A stretch of DNA of 64,000 bases, taken from assembly GCF_001854605.1 (NCBI RefSeq), contig NZ_MKJU01000028.1, positions 125,727 to 189,726 of the forward strand. Reading direction: 5' to 3'. The stretch's first letter is position 1, and each line of letters starts with the position of its first letter. The DNA is from Pseudoalteromonas amylolytica (GTDB lineage: Bacteria > Pseudomonadota > Gammaproteobacteria > Enterobacterales > Alteromonadaceae). The notes under the pieces were generated by a model. That model did no database searches, was not told the origin of the DNA, and was given only the letters and a program-made list of their open reading frames with translations. Of this stretch, positions 1 through 8,315 are shown piece by piece. Position numbers and translations under genes: made by a program.

Positions 1-1362
1 ATCAGGGATGGTGCTCAAGTCAAAAGCAACAACACCAATACTGACCCCCCTATTTTTATCTACGCCAATAAACATCGAGTTGTAACCAAAGTGCTCTTTA
101 TTTTTGCTCAAGTAGTTTTGTGACAGATAGCCGACATGCTCTCTTGCTGGAAACAACGTGCGCCCACACTGATTGTCTGCCAAAGTCGTTTTTAAACGCA
201 GCTCAGGACTAAATGGTGATTTGATTTTGGTGACTTTATCTACCGCACGAATATTGTAAAAGTAGAAGTGACCGCTTTTGAGCTGCGCGTCCACAAACGA
301 CAGTGACTTGGTGATCGCAACCAAATTCTCCTCGGTACAAGGAGCCTTATTGTGCTCACTTCGATACACTTCAAAATAAATATCGTCTCGTTCTTGGTAC
401 TCCCACTCCAACTCCACATTGTCGTGCCCTACATGTTTAATGGTGAACTGGGTAACGCGCGACGGAGCCAACGGTGAGTAATTAATGGCTTCACTAAGCG
501 CATACGCCACGGCTGGGATGTTTTCAGCCACACTTTGCGCCATGTTTTTCATATAATCAGGAATGTTACGCGTCCCAACCTCAACCACCGTTGCGATGAT
601 CCCTTTGCGATAGTAATACTCTCGACCACTTCCATGAATGAGTTGCGCTGGTGGCTTCCCACGATGGATGCCGTACTGACGCCCAGTTACTTTTTTGATC
701 TCATTGTTCATATTGGCACACAGCACGTTGAGATCTGTGCCTTCAATTTCCACCTCATGATTAAACTTATGAGCAGGAAAGAACACATTGCCTTGTGAGT
801 GATAGTCCAGTGCAATACGAATATTGTCATGATTTTCAACAAAGTCTCTAATGGCCGAAGTTTCTGGCTCTGAAAACGCGTGGGGTCCACCATAGGTATT
901 CGACTGCGTGTTTTGGTTACGCATAAATTTGGCGTCAAAGTTTCTGTTCAGATCCACCCCGAAAGAGCCATCACCATTGTTCCGACGGTTTTTGCGCCAA
1001 AATGAAAAGTGATTTCGCGAATACTCAAATCCATCAGGATTTAAACACGGCACCATATACAGGGTATTACGCGTCAAAGCCGTTTGCAGCTTGGGGTTAA
1101 AGCGATAGTTATCAATCACATACTGAATAAATTTAATCGCCAGTTCATTGCCAATCCACTCTCTGGCGTGGATCGAGCCGGTATAAAGCAAAGCTGGCTT
1201 ATCATCGGCATAAGTAACATCCAGTGACACAGTCACCAACATAATAGGTCGTCCTTCCCACGTTTCACCAATGCTTTGTAGGCGGATAAGGTGGGGATGT
1301 TCACTCATACTCTGCTGTAAAAAATCAATGGTATCTTGATACGATGCGTACTGGATTTTCAT
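1..1362 (-). CDS. M14 zinc carboxypeptidase with FN3-like domain (partial at 3' end)
   Basis: Metallocarboxypeptidase of the M14 family, which removes C-terminal residues from peptides. 454 codons are present and no stop is reached, so the C-terminus lies outside the window. Zinc ligands are visible in GSIHAREW (His65, Glu68) and LDYHSQG (His187). GVDLNRN near 134-140 supplies the substrate-binding Asn/Arg and TVVEVG (Glu260) the catalytic Glu. Residues about 292-385 look like a fibronectin type III domain. The start is the ATG giving MKIQYASYQD. No signal peptide is visible, so it is probably cytoplasmic, unusual for M14 digestive enzymes. It follows two ATP-grasp ligase genes on the same strand (gap 98 bp), suggesting it trims or recycles what they make. 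Family assignment is sure; substrate is unknown. Confidence 0.9.
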   Translation of the reverse strand, partial: MKIQYASYQDTIDFLQQSMSEHPHLIRLQSIGETWEGRPIMLVTVSLDVTYADDKPALLYTGSIHAREWIGNELAIKFIQYVIDNYRFNPKLQTALTRNTLYMVPCLNPDGFEYSRNHFSFWRKNRRNNGDGSFGVDLNRNFDAKFMRNQNTQSNTYGGPHAFSEPETSAIRDFVENHDNIRIALDYHSQGNVFFPAHKFNHEVEIEGTDLNVLCANMNNEIKKVTGRQYGIHRGKPPAQLIHGSGREYYYRKGIIATVVEVGTRNIPDYMKNMAQSVAENIPAVAYALSEAINYSPLAPSRVTQFTIKHVGHDNVELEWEYQERDDIYFEVYRSEHNKAPCTEENLVAITKSLSFVDAQLKSGHFYFYNIRAVDKVTKIKSPFSPELRLKTTLADNQCGRTLFPAREHVGYLSQNYLSKNKEHFGYNSMFIGVDKNRGVSIGVVAFDLSTIPD

Positions 1363-1460
1363 AATATTTCCATACAACTAACAACATTTCATTGCCTCAA
1401 TAAGCACCATGCCACGCAGGTGACATGGCTGTGAAGCAACCTTTCAGGGCTAACACAAAG

Positions 1461-2840
1461 CTAATGGCATGACTTTGAAACTTGCTGCCAATGGGTCAGT
1501 ATTTTTTCGAGCTTCTTATCTTTGAGATTTTTAACTGCACATAACTGCTCAGGCGCGCTGTTAAGCACCTCAACCACACCATGAGCGCCGAAGGTATTCA
1601 TGATTTCATCAATCATTTTTTCTCCAATACCCTTGACTTGAGATAAGATTTCGCGAATTTGCGCATCATCAAATTGCATACTGGGATAACTGTTGAGCGC
1701 GGTGGTTTCGTCACCACTTGGCACGCTTTTGACGACTTTTGCGCTTACCACAATGCCCTGTAACTTAAAGTTATCTTGGAAATTCCATATCTCACTTGGC
1801 CACTCTTCCTGAGCTCGATACTTAGTGTCTAAAATTGGATAGTTTTCATCATCCATGCGTGAAAACAACTCGCCACAGTCTTCACTGGGTGTATAGCGAG
1901 AAAAGCCAATATGACGCATGGTACGCAGTAAACGTGAATCAATTTTCCCTAATTCTTCCCAGTTATAAAGCGGAATATTTGGCTTCATAAAGCGGCCATC
2001 ACTGAGTAACCACATCAGGTATTGCCCTATCCAATCACGAATGTACGGAAACGCGGCGAATGCTGTGGCACACTCTAAGATACGTAGCTTGCCATCCTTA
2101 CCAAGCGCAATATCACACGCCCAATATTCAGCATTGGCGGCCTTAGAAGCGCGAGTTGCCAGCTCTAACACATTCTTTGGTACATCCTGATAATCCATAC
2201 TGCCGCCTTGACTGGTGTTAGTTAGCCATTCACCTTCAGGGGGGCGACGCCAAAATGCACACACGGGCTTATGGCCTACCAACATCACACGTATATCCGC
2301 TTCCATGGGGATAAAATCTTGAATATACACAGGATAATAGCGTTTCTCGTTAAGCAGCGCCTGAGCTTGTTCATAGCTATCGACTTTATGTACAAAGTAG
2401 CCGCCATAATTTGAGGGTCCGTAAGAGCGTTTTATAATCTTTGGATACTGTGAATTTTCAAGATATTTCTTCGCTTTTTCAGGAATATAGAAAATTTCTG
2501 TATGGGGAGCTGGTAGATTATATTTGCGACAAAAATGGGTGACATTTTCTTTAGATTTATTGGCAAACTGGCTATCTAACGAGGGTAAGAATCGCACGTT
2601 AGGCAATGCCCGAGCAATGTCTCGAAATGTTTCGTATGCAGTAGCAGGAATATTGCCAATCAAGACATCAATTTTTTTTTGCTTCACCTCGGCAATAAAA
2701 CGCGCTTTGTCATTGCCCCAGTGATAAGTAACTTGCTCGATTTTATCAGGCCAACCTTTAAAGTTAGATTTATCGAAAAAGCGCAGCACATAATCTAGAT
2801 AAAGTAGCCCTATTTTGGGTAAAGATTGTTTTTTTGTCAT
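1461..2840 (-). CDS. RimK-like ATP-grasp ligase fused to a C-terminal helix-hairpin-helix domain
   Basis: ATP-grasp carboxylate-amine ligase of 459 residues. Such enzymes join a carboxylate to an amine through an acyl-phosphate. The nucleotide-binding part includes PKIIKRSYGPSNYGGY, and a RimK-like core has EWLTNTSQGGSM and CDIALGKDGKLRILECAT. Where its neighbour has the Mg-binding EVN, this protein has ECA, so the metal-binding Asn appears replaced. Residues about 391-459 form a separate domain with VKGIGEKMIDEIM and VKNLKDKKLEKIL, two helix-hairpin-helix motifs like those of RecD2, an unusual fusion. The ATG at 2840 is preferred over an upstream ATG because it has AAGGTGG about 9 bases upstream and follows the previous stop by 4 bases. 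Substrates are unknown. Confidence 0.85.
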   Translation of the reverse strand: MTKKQSLPKIGLLYLDYVLRFFDKSNFKGWPDKIEQVTYHWGNDKARFIAEVKQKKIDVLIGNIPATAYETFRDIARALPNVRFLPSLDSQFANKSKENVTHFCRKYNLPAPHTEIFYIPEKAKKYLENSQYPKIIKRSYGPSNYGGYFVHKVDSYEQAQALLNEKRYYPVYIQDFIPMEADIRVMLVGHKPVCAFWRRPPEGEWLTNTSQGGSMDYQDVPKNVLELATRASKAANAEYWACDIALGKDGKLRILECATAFAAFPYIRDWIGQYLMWLLSDGRFMKPNIPLYNWEELGKIDSRLLRTMRHIGFSRYTPSEDCGELFSRMDDENYPILDTKYRAQEEWPSEIWNFQDNFKLQGIVVSAKVVKSVPSGDETTALNSYPSMQFDDAQIREILSQVKGIGEKMIDEIMNTFGAHGVVEVLNSAPEQLCAVKNLKDKKLEKILTHWQQVSKSCH

Positions 2841-2844
2841 CGTC

Positions 2845-3780
2845 TTACGCCACCTTAACTGAATGAAGAGCGCGTTTTTGCACAACGGTTCGCTCTATCA
2901 ACTCCACCATCGCATCCAGTTTATTCTGGTTAAAATTGATACCTAATTGCTCTTGTTCAGGCGTCGCAAAAGCGGGAATGGTGTTCACCTCTAACACCAC
3001 ATACCGCTCTTGCTCTCGATCGTAAATCAAGTCCACACCCGCAATCTCCAATCCCAATGCTTGAGTGGCTTTAATTGCTAGCTCGACCACTTCATCATTA
3101 GGCTCTCGAACGAACACTGAGCCGCCACTGGTTATATTGGTTTTCCAATCATCTTTTGGTGCTTTGCGTCCGTAACAACCGACACATTTGCCATCTACGA
3201 TATCGATGCGGTAGTCGGTATTATCGTAATCAATAAAGCGCTCAACATAGAAGTAGCGCAAATCTGTACGACTTAGGAACGGTAACAGCATATCGAGGGC
3301 ATGCTCGCCATCAATTTTGACAATGCCTACCCCACCCCAGCCATCGGTTGGTTTGTAAACTAACTTACCACCAAAATCACGAATGGCCGCTTTCAACCCC
3401 GCAATATCGTTTTTATGACACAAACGATAATCAGCCGTCGCAATGCCGTGCCCATTTAACAGATGAGAAGTACGAAACTTATCTTCAGCTAATGCGAAGG
3501 AAGCAAAGTTGTTAAGTGTCGGAATAGACTGGCTAAGCGCTTGATACAAATACAACTGATATTGTGTTTGTTGACCTGCGTTGTAACTTAAAAACGCATC
3601 TAGGTGCTCCATCACGATGCCATTGCAGAGTATTTGTCCGCCCTGTGCACGCGCGTCTCGCAGGTTTAATCCGGTGCTTGACTGAATGCCACGTTCAGCC
3701 AATGCGTGAACGAGCTTTTGTTCAATGGCTTTACCGCCACCATTTTCGTACATCCAAATGCCGACATGAGGTGCTGTCAC
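2845..3780 (-). CDS. RimK/LysX-like ATP-grasp amino-acid ligase
   Basis: ATP-grasp ligase of 311 residues, related to the RimK alpha-L-glutamate ligase and LysX/MptN families. After an N-terminal pre-ATP-grasp part (residues 1-110) come KLVYKPTDGWGGVGIVK (ATP-binding loop), DDWKTNITSGGS (the glycine-rich RimK signature) and GVDLIYD...YVVLEVNTIPAF, which carries the Mg-binding Asp, Glu and Asn. All catalytic landmarks are therefore intact, unlike its downstream paralogue-like neighbour. It is the first gene of a minus-strand operon: the second ATP-grasp gene starts 4 bases after its stop and the M14 peptidase follows. A divergent M20 peptidase lies 175 bp away. It probably adds an amino acid such as Glu to an acceptor; which one cannot be told. 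Confidence 0.88.
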   Translation of the reverse strand: MTAPHVGIWMYENGGGKAIEQKLVHALAERGIQSSTGLNLRDARAQGGQILCNGIVMEHLDAFLSYNAGQQTQYQLYLYQALSQSIPTLNNFASFALAEDKFRTSHLLNGHGIATADYRLCHKNDIAGLKAAIRDFGGKLVYKPTDGWGGVGIVKIDGEHALDMLLPFLSRTDLRYFYVERFIDYDNTDYRIDIVDGKCVGCYGRKAPKDDWKTNITSGGSVFVREPNDEVVELAIKATQALGLEIAGVDLIYDREQERYVVLEVNTIPAFATPEQEQLGINFNQNKLDAMVELIERTVVQKRALHSVKVA

Positions 3781-3955
3781 TGTGTTCTCCTTGATCCTTT
3801 GATTGGGGGTGCGTTTTTCTACTCAGCCATTGTAAAAGGATCTGTGTGACACATTTTTGACCAAATCCAGTGGACAAAATTTGTTCATAAAAGCTTCACT
3901 GAAATGCAACTGAGCCCAGCCACGATGAGCGCCAATGCAACCAAGGAAAGCCGTG

Positions 3956-5098
3956 ATGACAACATTAAATTTCGACGAACTGGCAAGTCTCATTACATGC
4001 AACTCACACAGCAAGAATAAAGCGGGCGTGGATCAACACGGTGAGCAAATGATCGAGCTGTTAGCGCCATTAGGGTTTTCCCTGACACGCTATCAGCGTG
4101 AAACCATCGGTGATCACTTACTGTTTCACACACCAAAGCAAGCTGGTAAAAAGATACTCCTACTAGGGCATTTAGATACGGTATTTCCAGAACACACTTT
4201 TACTGACTTCAGTCAAGATAAGCAGTGGGTATATGGGCCTGGGGTGTGCGATATGAAAGGTGGCAACTTTGTGGCATTAAACGCTCTGCGCACACTACGT
4301 TCACAATTTGGCCCCTTGCACAATATTGACTTTTTACTGGTCAGCGATGAAGAAATCGGCAGTGACGACAGTAAATATTTAACCGCTGAATTGGCAAAAA
4401 ACTATGACGCTTGTTTGGTGTTTGAAGCTGCGGGAGAAAACCACGAAGTGGTCACAGGTCGCAAAGGCATCGCCACGTTTGAAATAGAAGTTACAGGCAA
4501 AGCCGCACATGCTGGAAACCATTACGGCGATGGAGTGGACGCTAACTTTGCTTTGGCAAACATGCTACTTGAAATGACCAGCCTGACTAACTTAAAGCGG
4601 GGTAGTACCGTCAATGTGGGTAAAATTCTAGGCGGCATTGGCGCTAACACGATTTCACCCCATGCCAGCATGGTTGTTGAGGCACGCTTTTCATCTATTG
4701 ATGAACAGCAGCGCTTATTAGACGGGATCGAAAACATCTGCTTGGCCATCGAAGTGACGGGGGTAGACATCACCATCAAAGGGGGTCTGCAACGTGGTGT
4801 GATGGCGCCAAGCAACGCACAACAGGCATTACTTGATGAGATTAATACAATCCTCGGTACAGGACTACTTACCGAACAACGAGGCGGCGTGTCAGATGCC
4901 AACATCGTTTCTTCTGTAGGAGTGCCAACTCTAGATGGCTTTGGTCCATTTGGAGATGGTGATCACACCCGCCATGAAAGAGCGTTAAAGTCGAGCTTCG
5001 AACTGCGCATCGAACAAGTGACTAAAATCCTCGCTGCATGGTGTTTTGCGTACAGTAATGCGTCACAAAACGTCAATGACGAGGCGTTAGCACAATAA
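3956..5098 (+). CDS. M20 family metallopeptidase, carboxypeptidase G2-like
   Basis: Di-zinc M20 peptidase/deacylase of 380 residues. LLLGHLDTVFPEH gives metal ligand His72 with Asp74. GPGVCDMKGGN gives bridging Asp99. DEEIGS gives catalytic Glu132 and ligand Glu133. A later Glu in CLVFEAAGE and a C-terminal His in GDGDHTRHE complete the site. The dimerisation domain (GRKGIATFEIEVTGKAAHAGN) lies in the middle. The overall pattern resembles carboxypeptidase G2, which releases C-terminal glutamate. The ATG at 3956 is chosen over one 21 bases upstream because AAGGAAAG ends 5 bases before it. No signal peptide is seen. It is divergent from the ATP-grasp operon and convergent with mutM (5-bp gap). 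It may hydrolyse an amide made by the neighbouring ligases; this is inference. Confidence 0.88.
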   Translation: MTTLNFDELASLITCNSHSKNKAGVDQHGEQMIELLAPLGFSLTRYQRETIGDHLLFHTPKQAGKKILLLGHLDTVFPEHTFTDFSQDKQWVYGPGVCDMKGGNFVALNALRTLRSQFGPLHNIDFLLVSDEEIGSDDSKYLTAELAKNYDACLVFEAAGENHEVVTGRKGIATFEIEVTGKAAHAGNHYGDGVDANFALANMLLEMTSLTNLKRGSTVNVGKILGGIGANTISPHASMVVEARFSSIDEQQRLLDGIENICLAIEVTGVDITIKGGLQRGVMAPSNAQQALLDEINTILGTGLLTEQRGGVSDANIVSSVGVPTLDGFGPFGDGDHTRHERALKSSFELRIEQVTKILAAWCFAYSNASQNVNDEALAQ

Positions 5099-5103
5099 AC
5101 GGA

Positions 5104-5913
5104 CTACTTTTGGCACACAGTGCAGTACACCGTGCTGCGCTGCCCTAAGCGAATTTCTTGTAATGGCGTCTCGCACTGAACGCATGGCTGTCCCTTACGA
5201 CCATAAACCAGTAACTGCTGTGCAAAATAACCTGGCTTTCCATCACTTTGCGCGAAATCTTTCAGTGTAGTACCACCTTGGGTAATCGCTGCGCTCAGCG
5301 TTTGTTTGATGATCGGCGCTAAGGTTTGATAGCGCTTCAACGAGACTTTACCCGCTTCTCGTTTGGGATGTATGCCCGCTTTGAATAATGATTCATTAGC
5401 ATAAATGTTGCCCACACCCACCACCACATGGTTGTCCATAATAAACTGTTTCACTGGGACTTTTTTGTTTCGTGACCGCTCAAATAACCACTGGGCGCTA
5501 AACTCATCGGTCAATGGCTCAGGGCCCAACTTCGCAAACAATGTATGGCTGTGCTTAGGTTCCTGCCACAAACAGGCTCCAAAGCGACGCGCATCATTGA
5601 GTCGAAGTGCTTTACCATTTTCAAAATGTATTTCTACATGATCATGTTTTTTTAGCGCTTCATGCTGTGGCACGATGCGTAAATGCCCCGACATGCCCAA
5701 ATGTAAAATGACACTGCCTACATCAGTGTCCAATAACAAATATTTAGCACGCCTGCGTACCGAGCGTATCACCAATCCCTCTATACTGTGCACTTCATCT
5801 GGTACGGGCCAGCGTAGGCTTGCATTGTGAATAAAAACCTTAGTGACAGTTTGCTGTTCAATATGGGGTTGAATACCTAATTTACTGACTTCAACTTCGG
5901 GTAGTTCTGGCAT
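5104..5913 (-). CDS. mutM: formamidopyrimidine-DNA glycosylase
   Basis: Bifunctional base-excision repair glycosylase/AP lyase that removes 8-oxoguanine and formamidopyrimidines from DNA. The protein is 269 residues, the usual length. It begins MPELPEVE, where Pro2 is the catalytic nucleophile after Met removal and Glu3 the partner. A C-terminal zinc finger is visible ([11 protein letters not shown] and YCTVC, four cysteines). The helix-two-turn-helix ([12 protein letters not shown]) lies before it. In Escherichia coli mutM is next to rpmG; here about 14 kb of other genes separate them. A small membrane-protein gene lies just upstream on the same strand (25-bp gap), so the two may be cotranscribed. 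Confidence 0.97.
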   Translation of the reverse strand: MPELPEVEVSKLGIQPHIEQQTVTKVFIHNASLRWPVPDEVHSIEGLVIRSVRRRAKYLLLDTDVGSVILHLGMSGHLRIVPQHEALKKHDHVEIHFENGKALRLNDARRFGACLWQEPKHSHTLFAKLGPEPLTDEFSAQWLFERSRNKKVPVKQFIMDNHVVVGVGNIYANESLFKAGIHPKREAGKVSLKRYQTLAPIIKQTLSAAITQGGTTLKDFAQSDGKPGYFAQQLLVYGRKGQPCVQCETPLQEIRLGQRSTVYCTVCQK

Positions 5914-5938
5914 AATTTACTCGGTAAAAACATGTCTG

Positions 5939-6418
5939 TCATTGCTTATCAAGGGCTAACGGTGCAAACAGTAGATTTGCTTGCTCTGTAGATAACTGCA
6001 ACCAATGTTGTTGCTGCTTATCGAACAAGTAATATTGACCATCCGCTTGATACAGCTGATAACTCAGTGGTAATTCCTGTGACGCGATCCAAATTTGGGC
6101 TACACTGAGCGCTTGATCCTGATTTAGAGACACCTGCGCCACATCCAATAGCGTAGTTTGCCACAGGGCAATCAATGCACGCAATTGCTCGGGCTGCGCC
6201 TGCCACAGTCCATCAATACGCCAAGAGGTACCAATTCGTTCAATTTTATAACCAGGAAATGCTAACGTAAGCACAAAACTCTGCTCAGGAAGCAATCGCT
6301 GAGGCCCCTTAGGCTCAGATTGAGGATTGAGTTTATGGTGAATACCATTGAGAAAAAATATCATCAACAGCATGGAAATGATCACCACATTATTCCACGC
6401 CTTAGTGCCTAACCTCAT
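5939..6418 (-). CDS. hypothetical single-pass membrane protein
   Basis: 159-residue protein of no recognised family. It begins with an N-terminal hydrophobic segment (about residues 9-26, VVIISMLLMIFFLNGIHH) followed by a soluble, Gln- and Leu-rich region of about 130 residues with a beta-rich look (SWRIDGLW, SYQLYQADGQYYLF). This suggests a protein anchored in the inner membrane with its bulk in the periplasm. GGAGAG lies 4 bases before the ATG, supporting this start. It lies immediately upstream of mutM on the same strand and ends 25 bp before it. There is no evidence that it works in DNA repair. Confidence 0.75.
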   Translation of the reverse strand: MRLGTKAWNNVVIISMLLMIFFLNGIHHKLNPQSEPKGPQRLLPEQSFVLTLAFPGYKIERIGTSWRIDGLWQAQPEQLRALIALWQTTLLDVAQVSLNQDQALSVAQIWIASQELPLSYQLYQADGQYYLFDKQQQHWLQLSTEQANLLFAPLALDKQ

Positions 6419-6498
6419 GTGCTCTCCGAATAGCCGTGCAGTCCTCCATGCTCTGTTTGTAAATACAGAACACAGTATTACTTTGCTGATAATAAAGC

Positions 6499-6809
6499 TT
6501 ATTGCGCGACAAGGCTATGGCTACCGGGGTCAACGACCTCTTGCTGCACCAAATTTATCACTGCAGGTTCTGCCACTTGCTGTTTTCTGAATTTAACAAT
6601 ACTCACTACTAAGCATAAGAAACTACATGAAATAATTCCCAACATCACAAACCCAAACAGACAAAATACGAGGCCGCTGTTAATCCGCCAATTAAGGCCG
6701 AACTGCCGTAGGTTTTCGGTATGATCCAATTCACTAACACCAGCAGCATGCTCGTGCCTAAGCCACTGAAGAAGGTCGCCCCATACAGGTAAGCCAGATT
6801 TTTATTCAT
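6499..6809 (-). pseudogene. MFS-type transporter remnant (internal deletion and frameshift)
   Basis: From the ATG at 6809, 3 bases after the hydrolase stop, a reading frame encodes MNKNLAYLYGATFFSGLGTS and then two hydrophobic stretches typical of the first helices of an MFS transporter. It stops near 6646. The next frame continues with another hydrophobic helix (FVMLGIISCSFLCLVVSIV) and a hydrophilic tail ending SLVAQ at 6499, which resembles a last helix plus C-terminal tail. An intact MFS protein is about 400 residues. This stretch codes for about 100, so the middle seems to have been lost. The alternative is a short membrane-protein gene in the second frame starting at 6729. The family call rests on hydrophobicity and the N-terminal pattern only. 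Confidence 0.45.
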
Positions 6810-6812
6810 TAT

Positions 6813-7523
6813 TTACCGACCTAAATAAAATTGATTGAGTATGCGGGCTAGCCGCTGCGGTTGTTCTAAAGGCACCATATGACCGCATTCATCCAACAGC
6901 TGTAATTGCGCATTGGGGAGTAGCTTGGCCATGTTTTGTAAGTCTTGAACAGCAACTTTTTGGTCCTGCTGTGCACCGATGATCAACACCCTGCATGGCA
7001 GTTTGCCAAGATCCGCGCTTAAATCTTCTCGTGATGAGGTTTGTTGAATTTGGTTTAGTAAGGTTGCACCACCTAGCGACTTGTCCATGTCTTTAATGAG
7101 GTCGATTAACTCATTGTCTTGCCATCGCTGTTGACTGATAAACTCTTTTACGCGAGCGCGTGACATGCCTCCATAAGCATGAGTGTGCAGAAAATCCAGC
7201 ATACCTTTGCGCGCTTGTTTTTCACCATGGCTTAGCCTCCGCGCACTGCTGGCAATCAACACCAGCGAGCTGACCTTAGCCGGGTTTACTAACGCATATT
7301 GCAATGCCAGATATCCCCCCATAGAAAACCCCAATAAATGTTGGCTCTCACAGAGCGCATCATCAATTGCTGCCAACATGTGGGCCTGTGTTTGGCATTT
7401 TTCTATGGTAACGTGACACGGCTGTACACACTCATCCAAGTACGGTATTAACCGCTCCCACAAACGATGATTGCATTGTGTACCCGGCACCATAGCAAGC
7501 TTCACCTGTTTCGAATCACTCAT
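6813..7523 (-). CDS. alpha/beta hydrolase
   Basis: Alpha/beta-fold hydrolase of 236 residues. The nucleophile elbow is LLGFSMGG (Ser67), and the catalytic His is in DECGHMVPLEQP (about His215). The acid is probably the Asp in IIGAQQDQKV. The short oxyanion-side motif MVPGTQCNHRLW near the N-terminus replaces the usual HG. It has the compact size of carboxylesterases such as BioH or MhpC relatives, but the substrate cannot be told. The start overlaps the end of the frameshifted phzF gene by 4 bases (ATGA), showing that they were one operon. An MFS remnant follows 3 bases after its stop. It is the only gene of this small operon that still looks intact. Confidence 0.85.
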   Translation of the reverse strand: MSDSKQVKLAMVPGTQCNHRLWERLIPYLDECVQPCHVTIEKCQTQAHMLAAIDDALCESQHLLGFSMGGYLALQYALVNPAKVSSLVLIASSARRLSHGEKQARKGMLDFLHTHAYGGMSRARVKEFISQQRWQDNELIDLIKDMDKSLGGATLLNQIQQTSSREDLSADLGKLPCRVLIIGAQQDQKVAVQDLQNMAKLLPNAQLQLLDECGHMVPLEQPQRLARILNQFYLGR

Positions 7524-8315
7524 TTTAGTTCCATATGAAATTGGTACAACTGCACCACCTGACCTGCCAAGCGCACCGAGTTTTCTGGCATCTTATGGGT
7601 GCTTAGCGTTACACGTACTGTACCCCGTCGGTCGAAACTAAAGCCTTGATAGGCATAAATTTCATCTGGTAAAGATTGTCCACCACTTTGGCATAAATGT
7701 ATTAATACACGACTAAATGCGATCACAGAATTGCCGTTGACTGGGTCTTCATTGATCCCCATTTGAGGTGAAAACATACGGTCCTTCACGTGCGCCTTAT
7801 GGCTAGGCAGCCATGAGAAAGCGAACAAGGCGGTAACATTATGCTGTTGCTGAACCTCGCGTAGCTTTTGCCAATCTGGTGATAATGCTAACAATCTTTC
7901 TTCATCAAGGTGCAACAGCAACCTTGTGGGCTGCTTGGCGGCAAAGGCATAGTAGTCACCTTGTTCATTGCTTTGCTGATAACAACGAATAAGTCCATTC
8001 GTTGTTTGTAGCTCAACCCAATCAGCCGTTTGATTTAAACCACACTTAAATGCCACCGATGCCGCAGCTAACGTGCCTTGTCCGCAACTATTTACCTCTT
8101 TTAATGGCGTAAAGTATCGCAATGAGGCCTGCTTATCAGACATATATAAACATGGTCTCGGGAGTATTAAACTCCCGAGCCAGTAATTGCATGGCCTGCG
8201 CGCTTAAAGGGCTTGGGCAAAGCACAACACTGGCTTGTTCCCCTTGATAAGGCTCAGTGCAAAATACATTACAGTGAAATACCTGCAAATTTGAATGGCT
8301 GTTTGAGAAGACCAC
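7520..8315 (-). pseudogene. PhzF-family isomerase gene interrupted by a one-base frameshift
   Basis: PhzF-like proteins (diaminopimelate-epimerase fold) are about 260-300 residues. The downstream frame (7520-8143, 207 residues) has LRYFTPLKEVNSCGQGTLAAA and INEDPVNGNS but lacks the family's N-terminus. That N-terminus is present in another frame upstream, from a GTG at 8315 with AAAAGGA before it. It reads VFHCNVFCTEPYQGEQ, then MQLLAREFNTPETMF with the catalytic Glu, and stops at 8136. The two frames meet in TTTATATATG around 8141-8150, and removing one base restores a 265-codon gene. The call is a recent single-base insertion in a TA run, or a sequencing error. Residues differ from the family norm (Gln in place of His in CGQGT), so relaxed selection is possible. 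A restart at the internal ATG 8143 could still give the shorter protein. Confidence 0.8.

Noticed and set aside
8157..8179. Perfect 9-bp palindrome CTCGGGAGT / ACTCCCGAG next to the phzF frameshift
   Set aside because: It lies inside the phzF coding sequence and has no T run or gene boundary; probably codon coincidence, though it could favour polymerase slippage nearby.
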